NCBI RefSeq assembly: GCF_012927345.1 | Contig: NZ_JABBGJ010000063.1 | Location: 1-43,947 of the forward strand | Source of the DNA: Paraburkholderia polaris | GTDB taxonomy: Bacteria > Pseudomonadota > Gammaproteobacteria > Burkholderiales > Burkholderiaceae | Length of the DNA stretch: 43,947 bases | Direction: 5' to 3' | In this document: piece after piece, positions 1 through 7,759 of the stretch | How positions within the stretch are numbered: position 1 is the stretch's first letter | Layout: each line of letters starts with the position of its first letter | Position numbers and translations under genes: made by a program | The notes under the pieces: generated by a model | Told to the model about the DNA's origin: nothing | The model's database searches: none | The model's input: only the letters and a program-made list of their open reading frames with translations

Positions 1-566
1 TCCACCGCTTCGGCCCATTCGGGCGGCGGCAGGAACAGGCGTCCGGCGTACTTCGGGTCCCACAATGCTTCGTATGTGGTCGGCGCCGTCTTGACCGTCG
101 AGGTGTTGTAGATCAAACCGTCCGACCACAGCAGATAACCCACGCCGAAGCCGTTCGCGCCCGTGCGGTATTGCGGCGCGACGTCCTTCAGGTTCGGCAG
201 CTTGTCGAGATCGGGCTTCATCAGGAGACCCGCATCGCCGAGACCTGAAGCGCCGACGCCGGCCAGCGTGATGACGTCGTAAGTGGGGCGATCGCCCGCG
301 GCCTTGACCTTGGCGACCATGCCGGAGGTGCCGTCGGCGCGATCGGCGATGACCTTCGCGCCGGTCTTCGCCGTGAACGTGGCGGCGATGTTGCGCAAGG
401 CGGCAGCGCCGGTGTCGTCGGACCAGGTCAGCAAGCGCAGTGTCTTGCCGGAGAAGTTGTGCTCCTGTGCGCGCAGATTGACGAACGGCATCGGCAATGT
501 GGACGCCGCGAGTGCCGCGCCGATCGCCTTGATGGCCTGCCTTCTACCCCGTTTGATCTCTTGCAT
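1..566 (-). CDS. ABC transporter periplasmic substrate-binding protein (C-terminus beyond window)
   Basis: Only the first 188 codons are inside the window. The start is the ATG at 566, behind a good ribosome site (AGGAGAC). The N-terminus has a twin-arginine-like basic stretch (KRGRRQAIK) and then a hydrophobic, alanine-rich segment ending near RAQ, so it is probably exported, possibly by the Tat route. The mature part begins KTLRLLTWSDD and contains FTAKTGAKV and GYLLWSDGLIYN. This layout is typical of the spermidine/putrescine-type (PotD-like) binding proteins of ABC importers; the ligand cannot be told. The remaining transporter genes would be expected to the left, outside the window. A LysR gene lies divergently 566 bp away and may control it. 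Fold assignment is fairly sure; substrate is unknown. Confidence 0.8.
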   Translation of the reverse strand, partial: MQEIKRGRRQAIKAIGAALAASTLPMPFVNLRAQEHNFSGKTLRLLTWSDDTGAAALRNIAATFTAKTGAKVIADRADGTSGMVAKVKAAGDRPTYDVITLAGVGASGLGDAGLLMKPDLDKLPNLKDVAPQYRTGANGFGVGYLLWSDGLIYNTSTVKTAPTTYEALWDPKYAGRLFLPPPEWAEAV

Positions 567-1132
567 GGCGGTCTCCTGTGTTGAACGCCTGTTGCCTGGT
601 GATATTTCGCTCTGACCGCTGCCGCTGCATCGCCCATTTGCGCTGCCTGCCGTACTTAACCTCAAGTACCCAACTTCACGCGATACCGGATGCGTTGCGT
701 GTGGATGCACTTTAGGTTTGCCAAAATCCCCCAACAAACGAAATATGCGCATGGAGCGCATGACGGAATCTCATGGGTTGGCTATCGTGCGACGCTAGCG
801 GCGGCTTTGCTGAGATTCGTGGGAACGCCAATCCGGCGGTGTATCGGGGTTAACGTCCATGATTTTTTTGCGCCCGCGGGCCAAGGGGAGGTATGAGGAA
901 AGCTCGGTTCTGGTGCGGTGTCCGGCAGGATTTGCCCTGAGTCGGTGCAAGCGGGTGCCCTTAGGCTGAAATTGACGGCCAAGGCATGAGCGAAATGCAT
1001 GCACGTTTGCCCGCACGCAACTACTGCGGGAATTTCTGATCGCGTATCCTGTGGGCTCAGTGGGCGTAACGGCACGCAACATCGCGCGCCCCGCGTAATG
1101 ACTTTTCCTGATCCTCCCGACTGGATATCCCG
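567..1132. other. Intergenic region between ABC gene and divergent LysR gene
   Basis: This 566 bp gap separates two divergent genes and should hold both promoters. The short open frames inside it have no ribosome sites or recognisable products. I see no tRNA, riboswitch or strong terminator. LysR-type regulators often bind such a divergent spacer, but I could not pick a convincing T-N11-A box. Confidence 0.5.
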
Positions 1133-2026
1133 ATGCGACGTCTCCCGCCGCTGAACGCGCTGCAGATTTTCGAAACCGTCGCGCGCCATCGCAGCTTCAC
1201 GCGCGCCGCGGATCACCTATGCCTGACGCAAGGCGCGGTCAGCCGCCAAATCATCGCGCTCGAGGATTACTACAAGTTTCCGCTCTTCAAGCGCCATGCG
1301 AAAGGCCTGACGCTGACCGCCGAAGGCGAGTTGCTGCTGCCGGCCGTGAAGGAGAGCTTCGCGCGTATCGAAGAGATATCGCTGCGCCTCACGCGTCAAC
1401 GCACCGATCTCGCACTGAAAGTGCCGACCTGCGTAATGCGCTGGATGCTGCCGAAGATCATGCGTTTCCAGGCCGAGTATCCCGAGCTGCACGTTCAGAT
1501 CACCACGACCTGGCAGCACGACGTCGACTTCCAGCTCGAGCCGTTCGATGCGGCGATCATCTATGGCTCGTCACCGGGCGTGGACGTGCAGGCGGTGCCC
1601 TTGTTCGAGGAGCGTCTGACGCCGGTGTGCGCGCCCGATCTGCTGAAAGACAAACCGCTGGACGAGGTGGCGGATCTGGCGCGGCACACGCTGCTGCATC
1701 CGACCCGCGACCATCGCGACTGGAAGATGTGGCTCGCCAGGGTGACCGAGGTGGATGACGCGAATACACAAGGTATCGACGCCGGGCACGGCCCGAGCTT
1801 CGATACGCTCGACATGGCGACCAACGCCGCCTTGCAGGGCTTCGGTGTCGCCATCAGCGACCTTGCGTTGATCGACGAAGACGTCGCGGCCAAGCGCCTC
1901 GTGCGGCCGTTCGATACGGTGCTCAAGACCGGCTGGCGCTATTACTTCGTGTATCCGGATTCAGTCGCGCATCAGCAGAAGCTGAATCTGTTTCGCGACT
2001 GGATCGCGGCGCATTGGGAAGAGTAG
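1133..2026 (+). CDS. LysR-family transcriptional regulator (GcvA-like)
   Basis: A 297-residue protein, the normal length for the family. An N-terminal winged helix-turn-helix occupies about residues 1-65 (PPLNALQIFETVARHRSFTR, then AADHLCLTQGAVSRQI), followed by the linker helix and a periplasmic-binding-like effector domain from about residue 92. The opening RRLPPLNAL and the C-terminal WIAAHWEE resemble the GcvA/AmpR-like branch. It is transcribed away from the partial ABC transporter gene, the classic position for a LysR regulator of that operon, but the target and co-inducer are inferred only. The ATG at 1133 fits the family's N-terminus. It converges on the antiporter gene, with a hairpin between them. 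Confidence 0.9.
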   Translation: MRRLPPLNALQIFETVARHRSFTRAADHLCLTQGAVSRQIIALEDYYKFPLFKRHAKGLTLTAEGELLLPAVKESFARIEEISLRLTRQRTDLALKVPTCVMRWMLPKIMRFQAEYPELHVQITTTWQHDVDFQLEPFDAAIIYGSSPGVDVQAVPLFEERLTPVCAPDLLKDKPLDEVADLARHTLLHPTRDHRDWKMWLARVTEVDDANTQGIDAGHGPSFDTLDMATNAALQGFGVAISDLALIDEDVAAKRLVRPFDTVLKTGWRYYFVYPDSVAHQQKLNLFRDWIAAHWEE

Positions 2027-2040
2027 GAGGAGTCCGTTGT

Positions 2041-2057
2041 CTGGGGGCGGCCCCCAG
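2041..2057. terminator. GC-rich hairpin between convergent genes
   Basis: CTGGGGG-CGG-CCCCCAG forms a perfect 7-bp stem with a 3-nt loop in the 39-bp gap between the LysR gene (+) and the antiporter gene (-). There is no U-tract on either side, so it is at best a weak bidirectional terminator or an RNA 3'-end stabiliser. Confidence 0.45.
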
Positions 2058-2065
2058 GCCTATCG

Positions 2066-3148
2066 TCAGGGTGCGAAGGACAGAAACAGATACGCTGCGA
2101 ACAGCGACAGATGCACGGCGCCTTGCAGGATCGTCGTGCGTCCGGAACTAAGCGTCAGCGTGCCGACGACCAACGTCAGCATCAGCAGCACGGTTTCTTT
2201 GCCGTCGATACCGAGTATGAGCGGCTGAGCGGTCCACAAGAACACTGCGGCGACGGTCGGAATGGTCAGCCCGATGCTGGCCAGCGCCGAGCCTAGCGCA
2301 AGATTCAGGCTGTTCTGCAAGCGATCGGCCCGCGCGGCGCGCACGGCGGCGAGCCCTTCCGGAAGCAGCACCAGCGCGGCAATGATGATGCCGACCACCG
2401 CCGGCGGCGCGCCCGCGTTCTTCACCGCGGTTTCGACAACCGGCGAAAGTACTTTCGCCAGCAACACGACGGCGACAAGGCACACCACCAGCAAGCCCCC
2501 GCTTGCCAGCGCGACGCCGATACTCGGCGGAGCGGCATGGACGTCCTCGTCGGGGACGCCGGCAAGAAAGTAGTCGCGATGCCGCACGGTCTGGACGAAC
2601 ACGAACACCCCATACAGCACCAGCGACGACACCCCGGCGAACGCCAGTTGCGATGACGACAAAAGCGGGCCGGCGCTGGTCGTCGTGTAATTCGGCATGA
2701 CCAAGGTCAATACGGACAACGACGCGAGCACTGCCAGCGACGCCGCGGCGCCACGACTTTGGAAGTCCTGCTCGCGATGCCGGATGCCGCCCACCAGCAG
2801 GCAAATGCCCACGATCCCATTGCAGACGATCATCACCGCGGCGAACACCGTGTCGCGCGCGAGGCCGGCTTTTTCCGGCCCGGACGTCAACATCACCGAA
2901 ACGATCAACGCGACCTCGATCACCGTTACGGCCACCGCCAGCACCAGGGTGCCGAACGGCTCGCCGACGCGATGCGCGACCACTTCCGCATGGTGCACCG
3001 CTGTGAACACGGCTGCGCACAGTGCTACCCCGATCAGCGCGAGCAGCAACCCGTTGCCCGGCAGGGCATACGCGACGCCCAGCACGATCCAGGCGACGAA
3101 GGGCGCGGCAATGGTCCAGCGGGGCAAAACGGTCGCGGGTGCGGTCAT
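2066..3148 (-). CDS. chaA: Ca2+/H+ antiporter, CaCA superfamily (ChaA-like)
   Basis: A 360-residue inner-membrane protein with about eleven hydrophobic segments. The two inverted halves each carry a characteristic alpha-repeat: GEPFGTLVLAVAVTVIEVAL near residues 62-81, and ALVLLPEGLAAVRAARADRL followed by LALGSALASIGLTIP near residues 258-297. The acidic residues in VTVIEVAL and LLPEGL match the ion-binding glutamates of the CaX/ChaA family. The expected role is cation extrusion (Ca2+, possibly Na+ or K+) in exchange for protons. The loop near residues 190-210 is hydrophilic, as usual between the halves. The gene stands alone, and its promoter must lie in the region above 3148. ChaA is the best name; YrbG-type Na+/Ca2+ exchange is the alternative. 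Confidence 0.9.
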   Translation of the reverse strand: MTAPATVLPRWTIAAPFVAWIVLGVAYALPGNGLLLALIGVALCAAVFTAVHHAEVVAHRVGEPFGTLVLAVAVTVIEVALIVSVMLTSGPEKAGLARDTVFAAVMIVCNGIVGICLLVGGIRHREQDFQSRGAAASLAVLASLSVLTLVMPNYTTTSAGPLLSSSQLAFAGVSSLVLYGVFVFVQTVRHRDYFLAGVPDEDVHAAPPSIGVALASGGLLVVCLVAVVLLAKVLSPVVETAVKNAGAPPAVVGIIIAALVLLPEGLAAVRAARADRLQNSLNLALGSALASIGLTIPTVAAVFLWTAQPLILGIDGKETVLLMLTLVVGTLTLSSGRTTILQGAVHLSLFAAYLFLSFAP

Positions 3149-3573
3149 TCAGGGCTTCCTTTCGTTGCGTGTTCTTGTTGCTTGTATCGGGCTGGCGCGA
3201 CATGCGCGGACTGGCGCCGACGAGACCCGGGAGCGAGCGCGAATGCTAAACCATTCTGTCAATAACGCGCCCTAACACATTAAATTGTAAAGGATAATTC
3301 ACAGCGGATGAGGCTTTGTCAGTCCGCGGACGGATTGTGCCAGCGCAGTGGCGAAGGCGGTGAGGCAACCGACGGCTATCCTGCAATCTGAAGGATTGAG
3401 CCACGCAGGATTGCGCGGAAAATGCGGCGTGGTTTCAATGGACTGAAACACCATCGGCCCACAGCTGCCAGGTTAGCAGCTTCGGGGAAAGAAACCGGAT
3501 ATTTCGCTCCGGACGCGCGGCTTCGTGACGAAGCGTTGCGCCCGGGTGAAGCGCTACGGCTGGCTAATGCGGT
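3149..3573. other. Intergenic region without recognisable gene
   Basis: This 425 bp stretch includes the upstream region of the antiporter gene, with a short AT-rich patch near 3280-3300 that may hold its promoter, and the region behind the BON gene. Open frames crossing it are antisense extensions without ribosome sites. I see no RNA gene here. Confidence 0.4.
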
Positions 3574-3939
3574 TTACTGTCCGACCGGACGGATCGACAG
3601 TGCGTTCTTGACTGACGTCACGCCCGGCACGGCCTGCGCGGCCTGGGTTGCCAGGTCGACTTGCGGCTGCTCAGGCACCGTGCCGGCCAGCGTCACTGCG
3701 CCGCCACGCGCGCGAACCGTGATGTTGGTCACGCTCAGGCCCTTGGTCTTCGACAGGGCGCTGCGTACTTTGCGTCCCAACGCACGATTGGCCGCCTTGA
3801 CCGACTTGGCGCTAGGCGCCGACGAAGCAGCCGTGGGGGCCGCCGGAGCTGCCGCGTCACTGCTTTGCGCATACGCACTGACGGACGCCAGAACGATCAG
3901 CGCGCCGCCGACCATCTTGATTGCCTGGAATGCTTTCAT
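3574..3939 (-). CDS. Secreted BON-domain protein
   Basis: A 121-residue protein with a Sec signal peptide (VGGALIVLASVSAYAQ; cleavage expected after AYA, about residue 24). A low-complexity Ala/Pro/Ser linker follows, then one BON domain from about residue 48 to the end. The domain shows LGRKVRSALSKTKGLSVTNI, a central glycine in ARGGAVTLAGTV and a closing VPGVTSVKNAL. BON domains bind membranes or phospholipids and occur in OsmY-like periplasmic stress proteins. OsmY has two BON domains and this protein has one, so osmY would be an over-call. The gene is monocistronic. A ribosome site (AGGAGAGAG) precedes the ATG, and a 7-bp inverted repeat lies about 30-50 bp upstream. Confidence 0.88.
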   Translation of the reverse strand: MKAFQAIKMVGGALIVLASVSAYAQSSDAAAPAAPTAASSAPSAKSVKAANRALGRKVRSALSKTKGLSVTNITVRARGGAVTLAGTVPEQPQVDLATQAAQAVPGVTSVKNALSIRPVGQ

Positions 3940-4334
3940 TCAACTCTCTCCTATTGTCATGAATACGACGGTTCCTGGGTGGAACCGACTTACTGCACCA
4001 GCGGATACTTCGGGATCAAATCTGAATGGAACGTTGCTGCGGGTCGTGCGACTTCTTGCAAACTGTAAATTGATCAGGCGCGCCTAAACGCACGCATGCC
4101 GGCAAGGGCTGTGCTGCAGGCCGGAAACACACGATACTCCAATTAGTGCCATGGTGAATGCGCCGCCGCCCGGAAATGAGGTTTTGGTACAACGAATGGG
4201 CCGATGAACGCAGGCCGATGGCGCTTTACCGCTTGGTGCGGCGCGGGCGGCACGCCCACTGGCGTGTCGCTGGGCGCGTAGGTCGCGCATCGATCGAATC
4301 CTGCGCTTTGCGCTCAACAACCCATCCGAACCGC
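3940..4334. other. Intergenic region between BON gene and glycosylase gene, with inverted repeat
   Basis: This 395 bp region separates divergent genes. A perfect 7-bp inverted repeat with a 5-nt centre (CGGTTCC-TGGGT-GGAACCG, 3969-3987) sits in the leader or promoter of the BON gene and could be an operator or an RNA hairpin. The frame of the glycosylase stays open upstream to 4158, but that extension (Arg-rich, unlike the family) is not likely to be translated. Confidence 0.4.
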
Positions 4335-4982
4335 ATGCCGAATCAGCCGCTGCCCATCCTCCCATTGTTTCGTGACGATTTGCCGCTCGATCCGGTCGCG
4401 CTGGCGCGCTTCATGGTCGGCAAATACCTGGTGCACGACCTCCCCGAAGGCCGTATCAGCGGCCGGATTGTTGAAACTGAGGCGTATCCGCTCGGCGATT
4501 CGACCAGCCACGCGTTTCAAGGCCGCCGCGCCTATAACGGCTCGATGTTTCTCGCACCTGGCCACGCTTATGTCCGGCTCACGTACGGGCTTTCGTACAT
4601 GCTGAACATCTCCGCGGAAGCGGAAGAGGTCGGCGCCGGCATTCTCATTCGCGCCATCGAGCCCCTCGAAGGCTTGCCACTCGTGGAAGCGCGGCGGCCT
4701 GGCGTGTCGCTGCGCGACCTTGCGCGCGGTCCCGGTCGGCTCACCATGGCCTTAGGCATCGGCCAATCGTTCGACGGTCGCGATCTTTGCACCGGGCGCG
4801 ACCTGTGGATCGGCGTGATAGAGACGCGGGACGTGCCGATTGGCGTGACGAAGCGTATCGGCTTGTCGCGCGAGATGCATCGGCCGCTGCGGTTTTTCGA
4901 ACCCGGCAGCGCGTTTGTCAGCGGGCCGCGAAAGCTGTTATTGCCGCCGCATGCCGATATTTTGACGAACGCGCAAATCTGA
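4335..4982 (+). CDS. mpg: 3-methyladenine DNA glycosylase (AAG/MPG family)
   Basis: It removes alkylated purines such as 3-methyladenine from DNA, leaving abasic sites for base-excision repair. With the ATG at 4335 the protein has 215 residues, close to the usual size. The active-site block IVETEAYPLGDSTSHAFQG (about residues 45-63) carries the catalytic Glu49, the intercalating Tyr51 and His59 expected from human AAG. It is followed by GSMFLAPGHAYVRLTYGLSY, the conserved MF-x5-6-YV-x2-YG region, and by ARGPGRLTMALGI (the GPG-LT-ALGI signature). The open frame continues upstream to 4158, but the family similarity starts with LARFMVGKYL, so I chose the internal ATG. No strong ribosome site is visible. 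It appears to be a stand-alone gene. Confidence 0.93.
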   Translation: MPNQPLPILPLFRDDLPLDPVALARFMVGKYLVHDLPEGRISGRIVETEAYPLGDSTSHAFQGRRAYNGSMFLAPGHAYVRLTYGLSYMLNISAEAEEVGAGILIRAIEPLEGLPLVEARRPGVSLRDLARGPGRLTMALGIGQSFDGRDLCTGRDLWIGVIETRDVPIGVTKRIGLSREMHRPLRFFEPGSAFVSGPRKLLLPPHADILTNAQI

Positions 4983-5156
4983 CCGTCAGTGCCGAACAAA
5001 GCGGCAAAACACGCTCAGTGAGGGGGCATTTTCGAAACGTCAGACGCAAAGGGTTACGATCCCGACAATTATTACGGTAAAGCTATCCCTTCGATATATG
5101 GAATCAGCAAGTTTTGACGCATTCTTGCGTTTTGAACAATTATGTATCTCACAATT

Positions 5157-5218
5157 AAGGGTTTTCCCTTGATGATTGAGTGACTAGACTGAAATCACTC
5201 GCCCCACACATGGTGTGG
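5157..5218 (+). promoter_or_regulatory. Three consecutive hairpins in the leader of the DUF4148 gene
   Basis: Three short stem-loops lie end to end upstream of the gene at 5257: AAGGG-TTTT-CCCTT (5157-5170), GAGTGA with TCACTC (5178-5200) and CCACAC-ATG-GTGTGG (5204-5218). The ribosome site (CTGGAGG) follows about 25 nt later. They could stabilise the mRNA or control translation. No known riboswitch consensus was recognised. Confidence 0.4.
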
Positions 5219-5256
5219 CAAGCGAAGCAAAAATCTAAGTCTGGAGGTAAGTCATC

Positions 5257-5601
5257 ATGAAATCGCTCATCAAGGCAGTCGCCATCGCAGCCATTCTCGC
5301 TGCCCCGGTCGCTTCGTTCGCTCAATCGAGTGACCAGCCCGTGACCCGCGCGGAAGTCCGCAATCAACTGATCCAGCTGGAACAAGCAGGCTACAACCCG
5401 GCGACGAGCAACGACCCGAACTATCCGGCCGACATTCAAGCCGCCGAAAGCCGCGTACAGGCGCAAAACCCGGCTGTCGCGCAGACGCAGGAACCGGTCG
5501 CGAATACCAGTGGTTACGGTGGCGCGGTGAGCGGTTCGTCGCAATCGGGTGGCGTGGTCCAGCCGATGTCCGGCCCGAAGTCGGTTTATTTCGGTAACTG
5601 A
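5257..5601 (+). CDS. DUF4148 family secreted protein (paralogue 1)
   Basis: A 114-residue protein with a clear Sec signal peptide (KSLIKAVAIAAILAAPVASF, cleavage after FAQ or SFA, about residue 22). The DUF4148 core follows: VTRAEVRNQLIQLEQAGYNP, ending at a NYPADIQAAE block. The C-terminal third is Gly/Ser/Gln-rich and low in complexity. DUF4148 proteins are short periplasmic proteins multiplied in Burkholderia genomes; no function is established. The start is well supported by a CTGGAGG ribosome site nine bases upstream. A second, shorter paralogue lies at 14602. Both flanks of this gene are unusually rich in perfect hairpins, and the first polyU-tailed terminator downstream is 268 nt away. 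Confidence 0.88.
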   Translation: MKSLIKAVAIAAILAAPVASFAQSSDQPVTRAEVRNQLIQLEQAGYNPATSNDPNYPADIQAAESRVQAQNPAVAQTQEPVANTSGYGGAVSGSSQSGGVVQPMSGPKSVYFGN

Positions 5602-5868
5602 TTTAAGCGGCTGCAGCCGGGTTCCGGCCGGCAGCTGAACGAAGCGCAGCGTGCGTGGATCATTTGAGCGCACGCTTGCCATTAGCAGGCAGTCAGCAGT
5701 TCGATGTGGCTATGACGATGCGCGCCTTATGCGGCGCGCATCGAAGAACGTTGTGTTTTGCCGTCAGCGGGATGCGCGGCAGTGTGTGCCGCCAGACTAA
5801 CGAATCCGCTACGCGACGCCGTGTCGTGGTCCGCAACGCAAGAACCTCCGCTGCCGCAAGGTAGCTTC
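5602..5868 (+). other. Hairpin-rich 3' region, possible small RNA or long structured 3' UTR
   Basis: After the DUF4148 stop codon there are three strong stem-loops: 5610-5635 (GCTGC/GCAGC plus GCCGG/CCGGC), 5648-5676 (AGCGTGCG/CGCACGCT, 8 bp) and 5716-5743 (CGATGCGCGCC/GGCGCGCATCG, 11 bp, 6-nt loop). None has a U-tract. An intrinsic terminator comes only at 5869-5900. This may be a 3'-UTR-derived or independent small RNA ending at that terminator. No tRNA fold or known RNA family was recognised, and no coding gene is supported. Confidence 0.35.
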
Positions 5869-5900
5869 GCCCAACCTTTTTCAAGGATTGGGCTTTTTTT
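5869..5900 (+). terminator. Rho-independent terminator
   Basis: GCCCAA-CCTT-TTTC-AAGG-A-TTGGGC forms a long stem with one bulged A, directly followed by seven T residues on the plus strand. The minus strand has no U-tract, so it terminates plus-strand transcription coming from the DUF4148 region rather than from the convergent CBS gene. Confidence 0.8.
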
Positions 5901-5974
5901 GCGCCCTGTTTCGGTAGCGTGCGACGCACGACTTGCAATGGACGGGCAAATAGACGCGCAACAAGCAGCGAACC

Positions 5975-6418
5975 TCAGGGCCGTTCGCCGTGGATATAGA
6001 ACTCGAGTTGCTGAATCGTGAATTGCTGCTCGGCGATGATGTTCTTCACCAGGTCACCGATCGAAACCATGCCCACCAGCCGGTCGTTTTCGATCACCGG
6101 CAAGTGGCGCATGCGCCGTTCGGTCATCAGGGCCATGCAGTCGTCGGTGGTCTGGTCGGGACGGACGAAGCGTACGGCTTTGCTCATGATGTCACGTACC
6201 GGTGTTGCCTTCGACGAACGGTCCATCAGCACGACTTTGCGCGCATAGTCGCGCTCCGTAATGATCCCGGCGATGCTGTCGCCGTCCGTCACGACCAGTG
6301 CACCGATGCCTTTTTCAGCCATCAGCTTGATCGCCTCGTAGACGGAATCGTCGGCCCCGACTGTGAAGACGGTGGTGTTGTTCGGTTTCGTTTTAAGAAG
6401 TTGTGCAACGCTTGTCAT
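5975..6418 (-). CDS. CBS-domain pair protein
   Basis: A 147-residue soluble protein made of two CBS domains: about residues 8-62 (containing DSVYEAIKLMAEKGIGALVV and IAGIITERDYARKV) and about residues 74-130 (containing QTTDDCMALMTERRMRHLPV and LVGMVSIGDLVK). CBS pairs fold as a Bateman module that binds adenosine nucleotides such as AMP, ATP or SAM, or NADH. As a stand-alone module it is probably a regulatory or energy-sensing protein whose partner is unknown. I chose the ATG at 6418 because the longer frame, up to 6625, adds only an Arg-rich stretch without family similarity. A GGAG sits about ten bases upstream. The gene diverges from ribA. Confidence 0.88.
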   Translation of the reverse strand: MTSVAQLLKTKPNNTTVFTVGADDSVYEAIKLMAEKGIGALVVTDGDSIAGIITERDYARKVVLMDRSSKATPVRDIMSKAVRFVRPDQTTDDCMALMTERRMRHLPVIENDRLVGMVSIGDLVKNIIAEQQFTIQQLEFYIHGERP

Positions 6419-6674
6419 GGAGCGGCTCCGTTTCGCAGTGCAGCACGCCGAGGCGGCGCGCTGTCGTGAGGGACAGGCCATTCCAGTATAGGCGTGACGC
6501 GCGGCCGAAGTACCTCGGGAATACCTGTGGCGCGCGGCATGTCTAGTCTGGTTTAGCCTCGTGAGCGACTCGGCGCCGCAGTGGTTCCTTGCGCCGCGCA
6601 TGGACTTCCGGGTGCGTCGCGCCAATTAGCGGTAAACTCCCAGTCCGTACCTTATCCCCGGTTTGATCGGGTTC

Positions 6675-7349
6675 ATGTCAGCACCATTGTCCAACGCCAT
6701 GCTCACGTCTCACGATCCGTCGCCAGCAGCAGACGGCGCAATCAACGGCGAATGCGTCGTCCTCGACGCCACCGCCACGCTCCCCACGCGCTACGGCACG
6801 TTCACTTCCTACGTGTTTCGCGTGGCCGACAGCGGCGCCGAACATCTGGCGCTCGTGATGGGCGATGTCGCAAACAAGTCGTCCGTGTTGACGCGCCTGC
6901 ACTCCGAGTGCCTGACAGGCGACGTACTCGGCTCGTATCGCTGCGATTGCGGCGAGCAGCTCGATCTGGCGCTGCGTTATATCGCGGCCGAAGGCTGCGG
7001 CGTGCTGCTCTATCTGCGCGGCCACGAAGGGCGTGGCATCGGCCTGTCGAACAAGATTCGCGCATATGCGCTGCAGGAGCAGGGCCGTGACACCGTCGAG
7101 GCCAATCTCGATCTCGGCTTGCCCGACGACTCGCGCGAATACGATTCAGCGGCCGGCATTCTGCGCACGCTCAAGGTCACCTCGGTGCGCCTGATGAGCA
7201 ACAATCCGGAGAAATTCGACACGCTGTCGAAGCACGGCATTCCGGTATGCGAGCGAGTCGCGCTGGCGATTCCGATGCGCGAGGAAAACGAGCGCTATAT
7301 CCGCACCAAGCAGCTGAAGTTTGGGCATTACTTCGACGAGAACGAATAA
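6675..7349 (+). CDS. ribA: GTP cyclohydrolase II
   Basis: It converts GTP to 2,5-diamino-6-ribosylamino-4-pyrimidinone 5'-phosphate, formate and pyrophosphate, the first step of riboflavin synthesis. The zinc site is complete: Cys79, Cys90 and Cys92 in HSECLTGDVLGSYRCDCG. The following RGHEGRGIGLSNKIRAYALQ (about residues 116-135) and the SNNPEKFDTLSKHGI block match E. coli RibA. At 224 residues it is a monofunctional RibA without a fused DHBP synthase. The start is uncertain: ATG 6675 is used here, with a TTG at 6663 and an ATG at 6708 as alternatives. No FMN riboswitch is visible upstream, consistent with a copy separate from the main rib operon. A strong hairpin follows the stop. Confidence 0.95.
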   Translation: MSAPLSNAMLTSHDPSPAADGAINGECVVLDATATLPTRYGTFTSYVFRVADSGAEHLALVMGDVANKSSVLTRLHSECLTGDVLGSYRCDCGEQLDLALRYIAAEGCGVLLYLRGHEGRGIGLSNKIRAYALQEQGRDTVEANLDLGLPDDSREYDSAAGILRTLKVTSVRLMSNNPEKFDTLSKHGIPVCERVALAIPMREENERYIRTKQLKFGHYFDENE

Positions 7350-7361
7350 CTGACGCACGCA

Positions 7362-7393
7362 CGCCGGCCGTCGTTTGCAAACGGCGGCCGGCG
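7362..7393. terminator. Strong GC hairpin after ribA
   Basis: CGCCGGCCG (7362-7370) pairs perfectly with CGGCCGGCG (7385-7393). A self-complementary centre CGTTTGCAAACG extends the stem after a T-G wobble. It begins 13 bp behind ribA, between convergent genes. No U-tract follows, so intrinsic termination is likely but not certain. Confidence 0.55.
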
Positions 7394-7532
7394 TTGAGGC
7401 GTCGATTTCGTCAATGAATTGCGGCGTTATGCCGGCGGGCTTCGCCGGATCCACGGTGCGTCCGCGGCGTATCGGTTGTTCACCGAGTCGAGTTGCGACG
7501 AATCGAGCCGAATCGAGCTCAACTGCTGCAAA

Positions 7533-7733
7533 TCAGAACAAGCCAAAGTCGTCGTTGCTATCGGGGATTGCGTTGAGCACGTCCCGAAGCGCTCGCCAGC
7601 CTACCAGTCCCACAAGACCTGCCGAGATTGCCATCCAGTAGCGGGCGTTCGTAGTCGCGCGCGTTCGCGGGGTTCGATGTGCCGCGATTTTGCGCGATTC
7701 CATCGATATGCGCAGTAAAGGACAGGTATGCAT
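7533..7733 (-). CDS. Small single-pass membrane protein (66 aa), unknown function
   Basis: Not recognised as a known family. It encodes 66 residues: a short polar and basic N-terminus (RKIAAHRTPRTRATTNARYW), one hydrophobic helix (MAISAGLVGLVGW, about residues 34-46) and an acidic tail ending DSNDDFGLF. The predicted topology is N-in (basic) with the acidic tail outside. Reality is supported by a very good ribosome site (GATAGGAGAAACAGC directly before the ATG). The same frame continues upstream to 7967, but that part overlaps the NmrA gene and is not likely to be translated. It lies 26 bp downstream of the NmrA-like gene on the same strand, so the two may be co-transcribed. Confidence 0.65.
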   Translation of the reverse strand: MHTCPLLRISMESRKIAAHRTPRTRATTNARYWMAISAGLVGLVGWRALRDVLNAIPDSNDDFGLF

Positions 7734-7759
7734 GCTGTTTCTCCTATCGCGAGCGCCGT

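Noticed and set aside
4158..4334. N-terminal extension of the DNA glycosylase
   Set aside because: Arg-rich, unlike any member of the family; the conserved fold begins after the ATG at 4335.
5716..5743. tRNA or known regulatory RNA at the 11-bp hairpin
   Set aside because: No cloverleaf, no CCA end and no known family signature; kept only as an unassigned structure.
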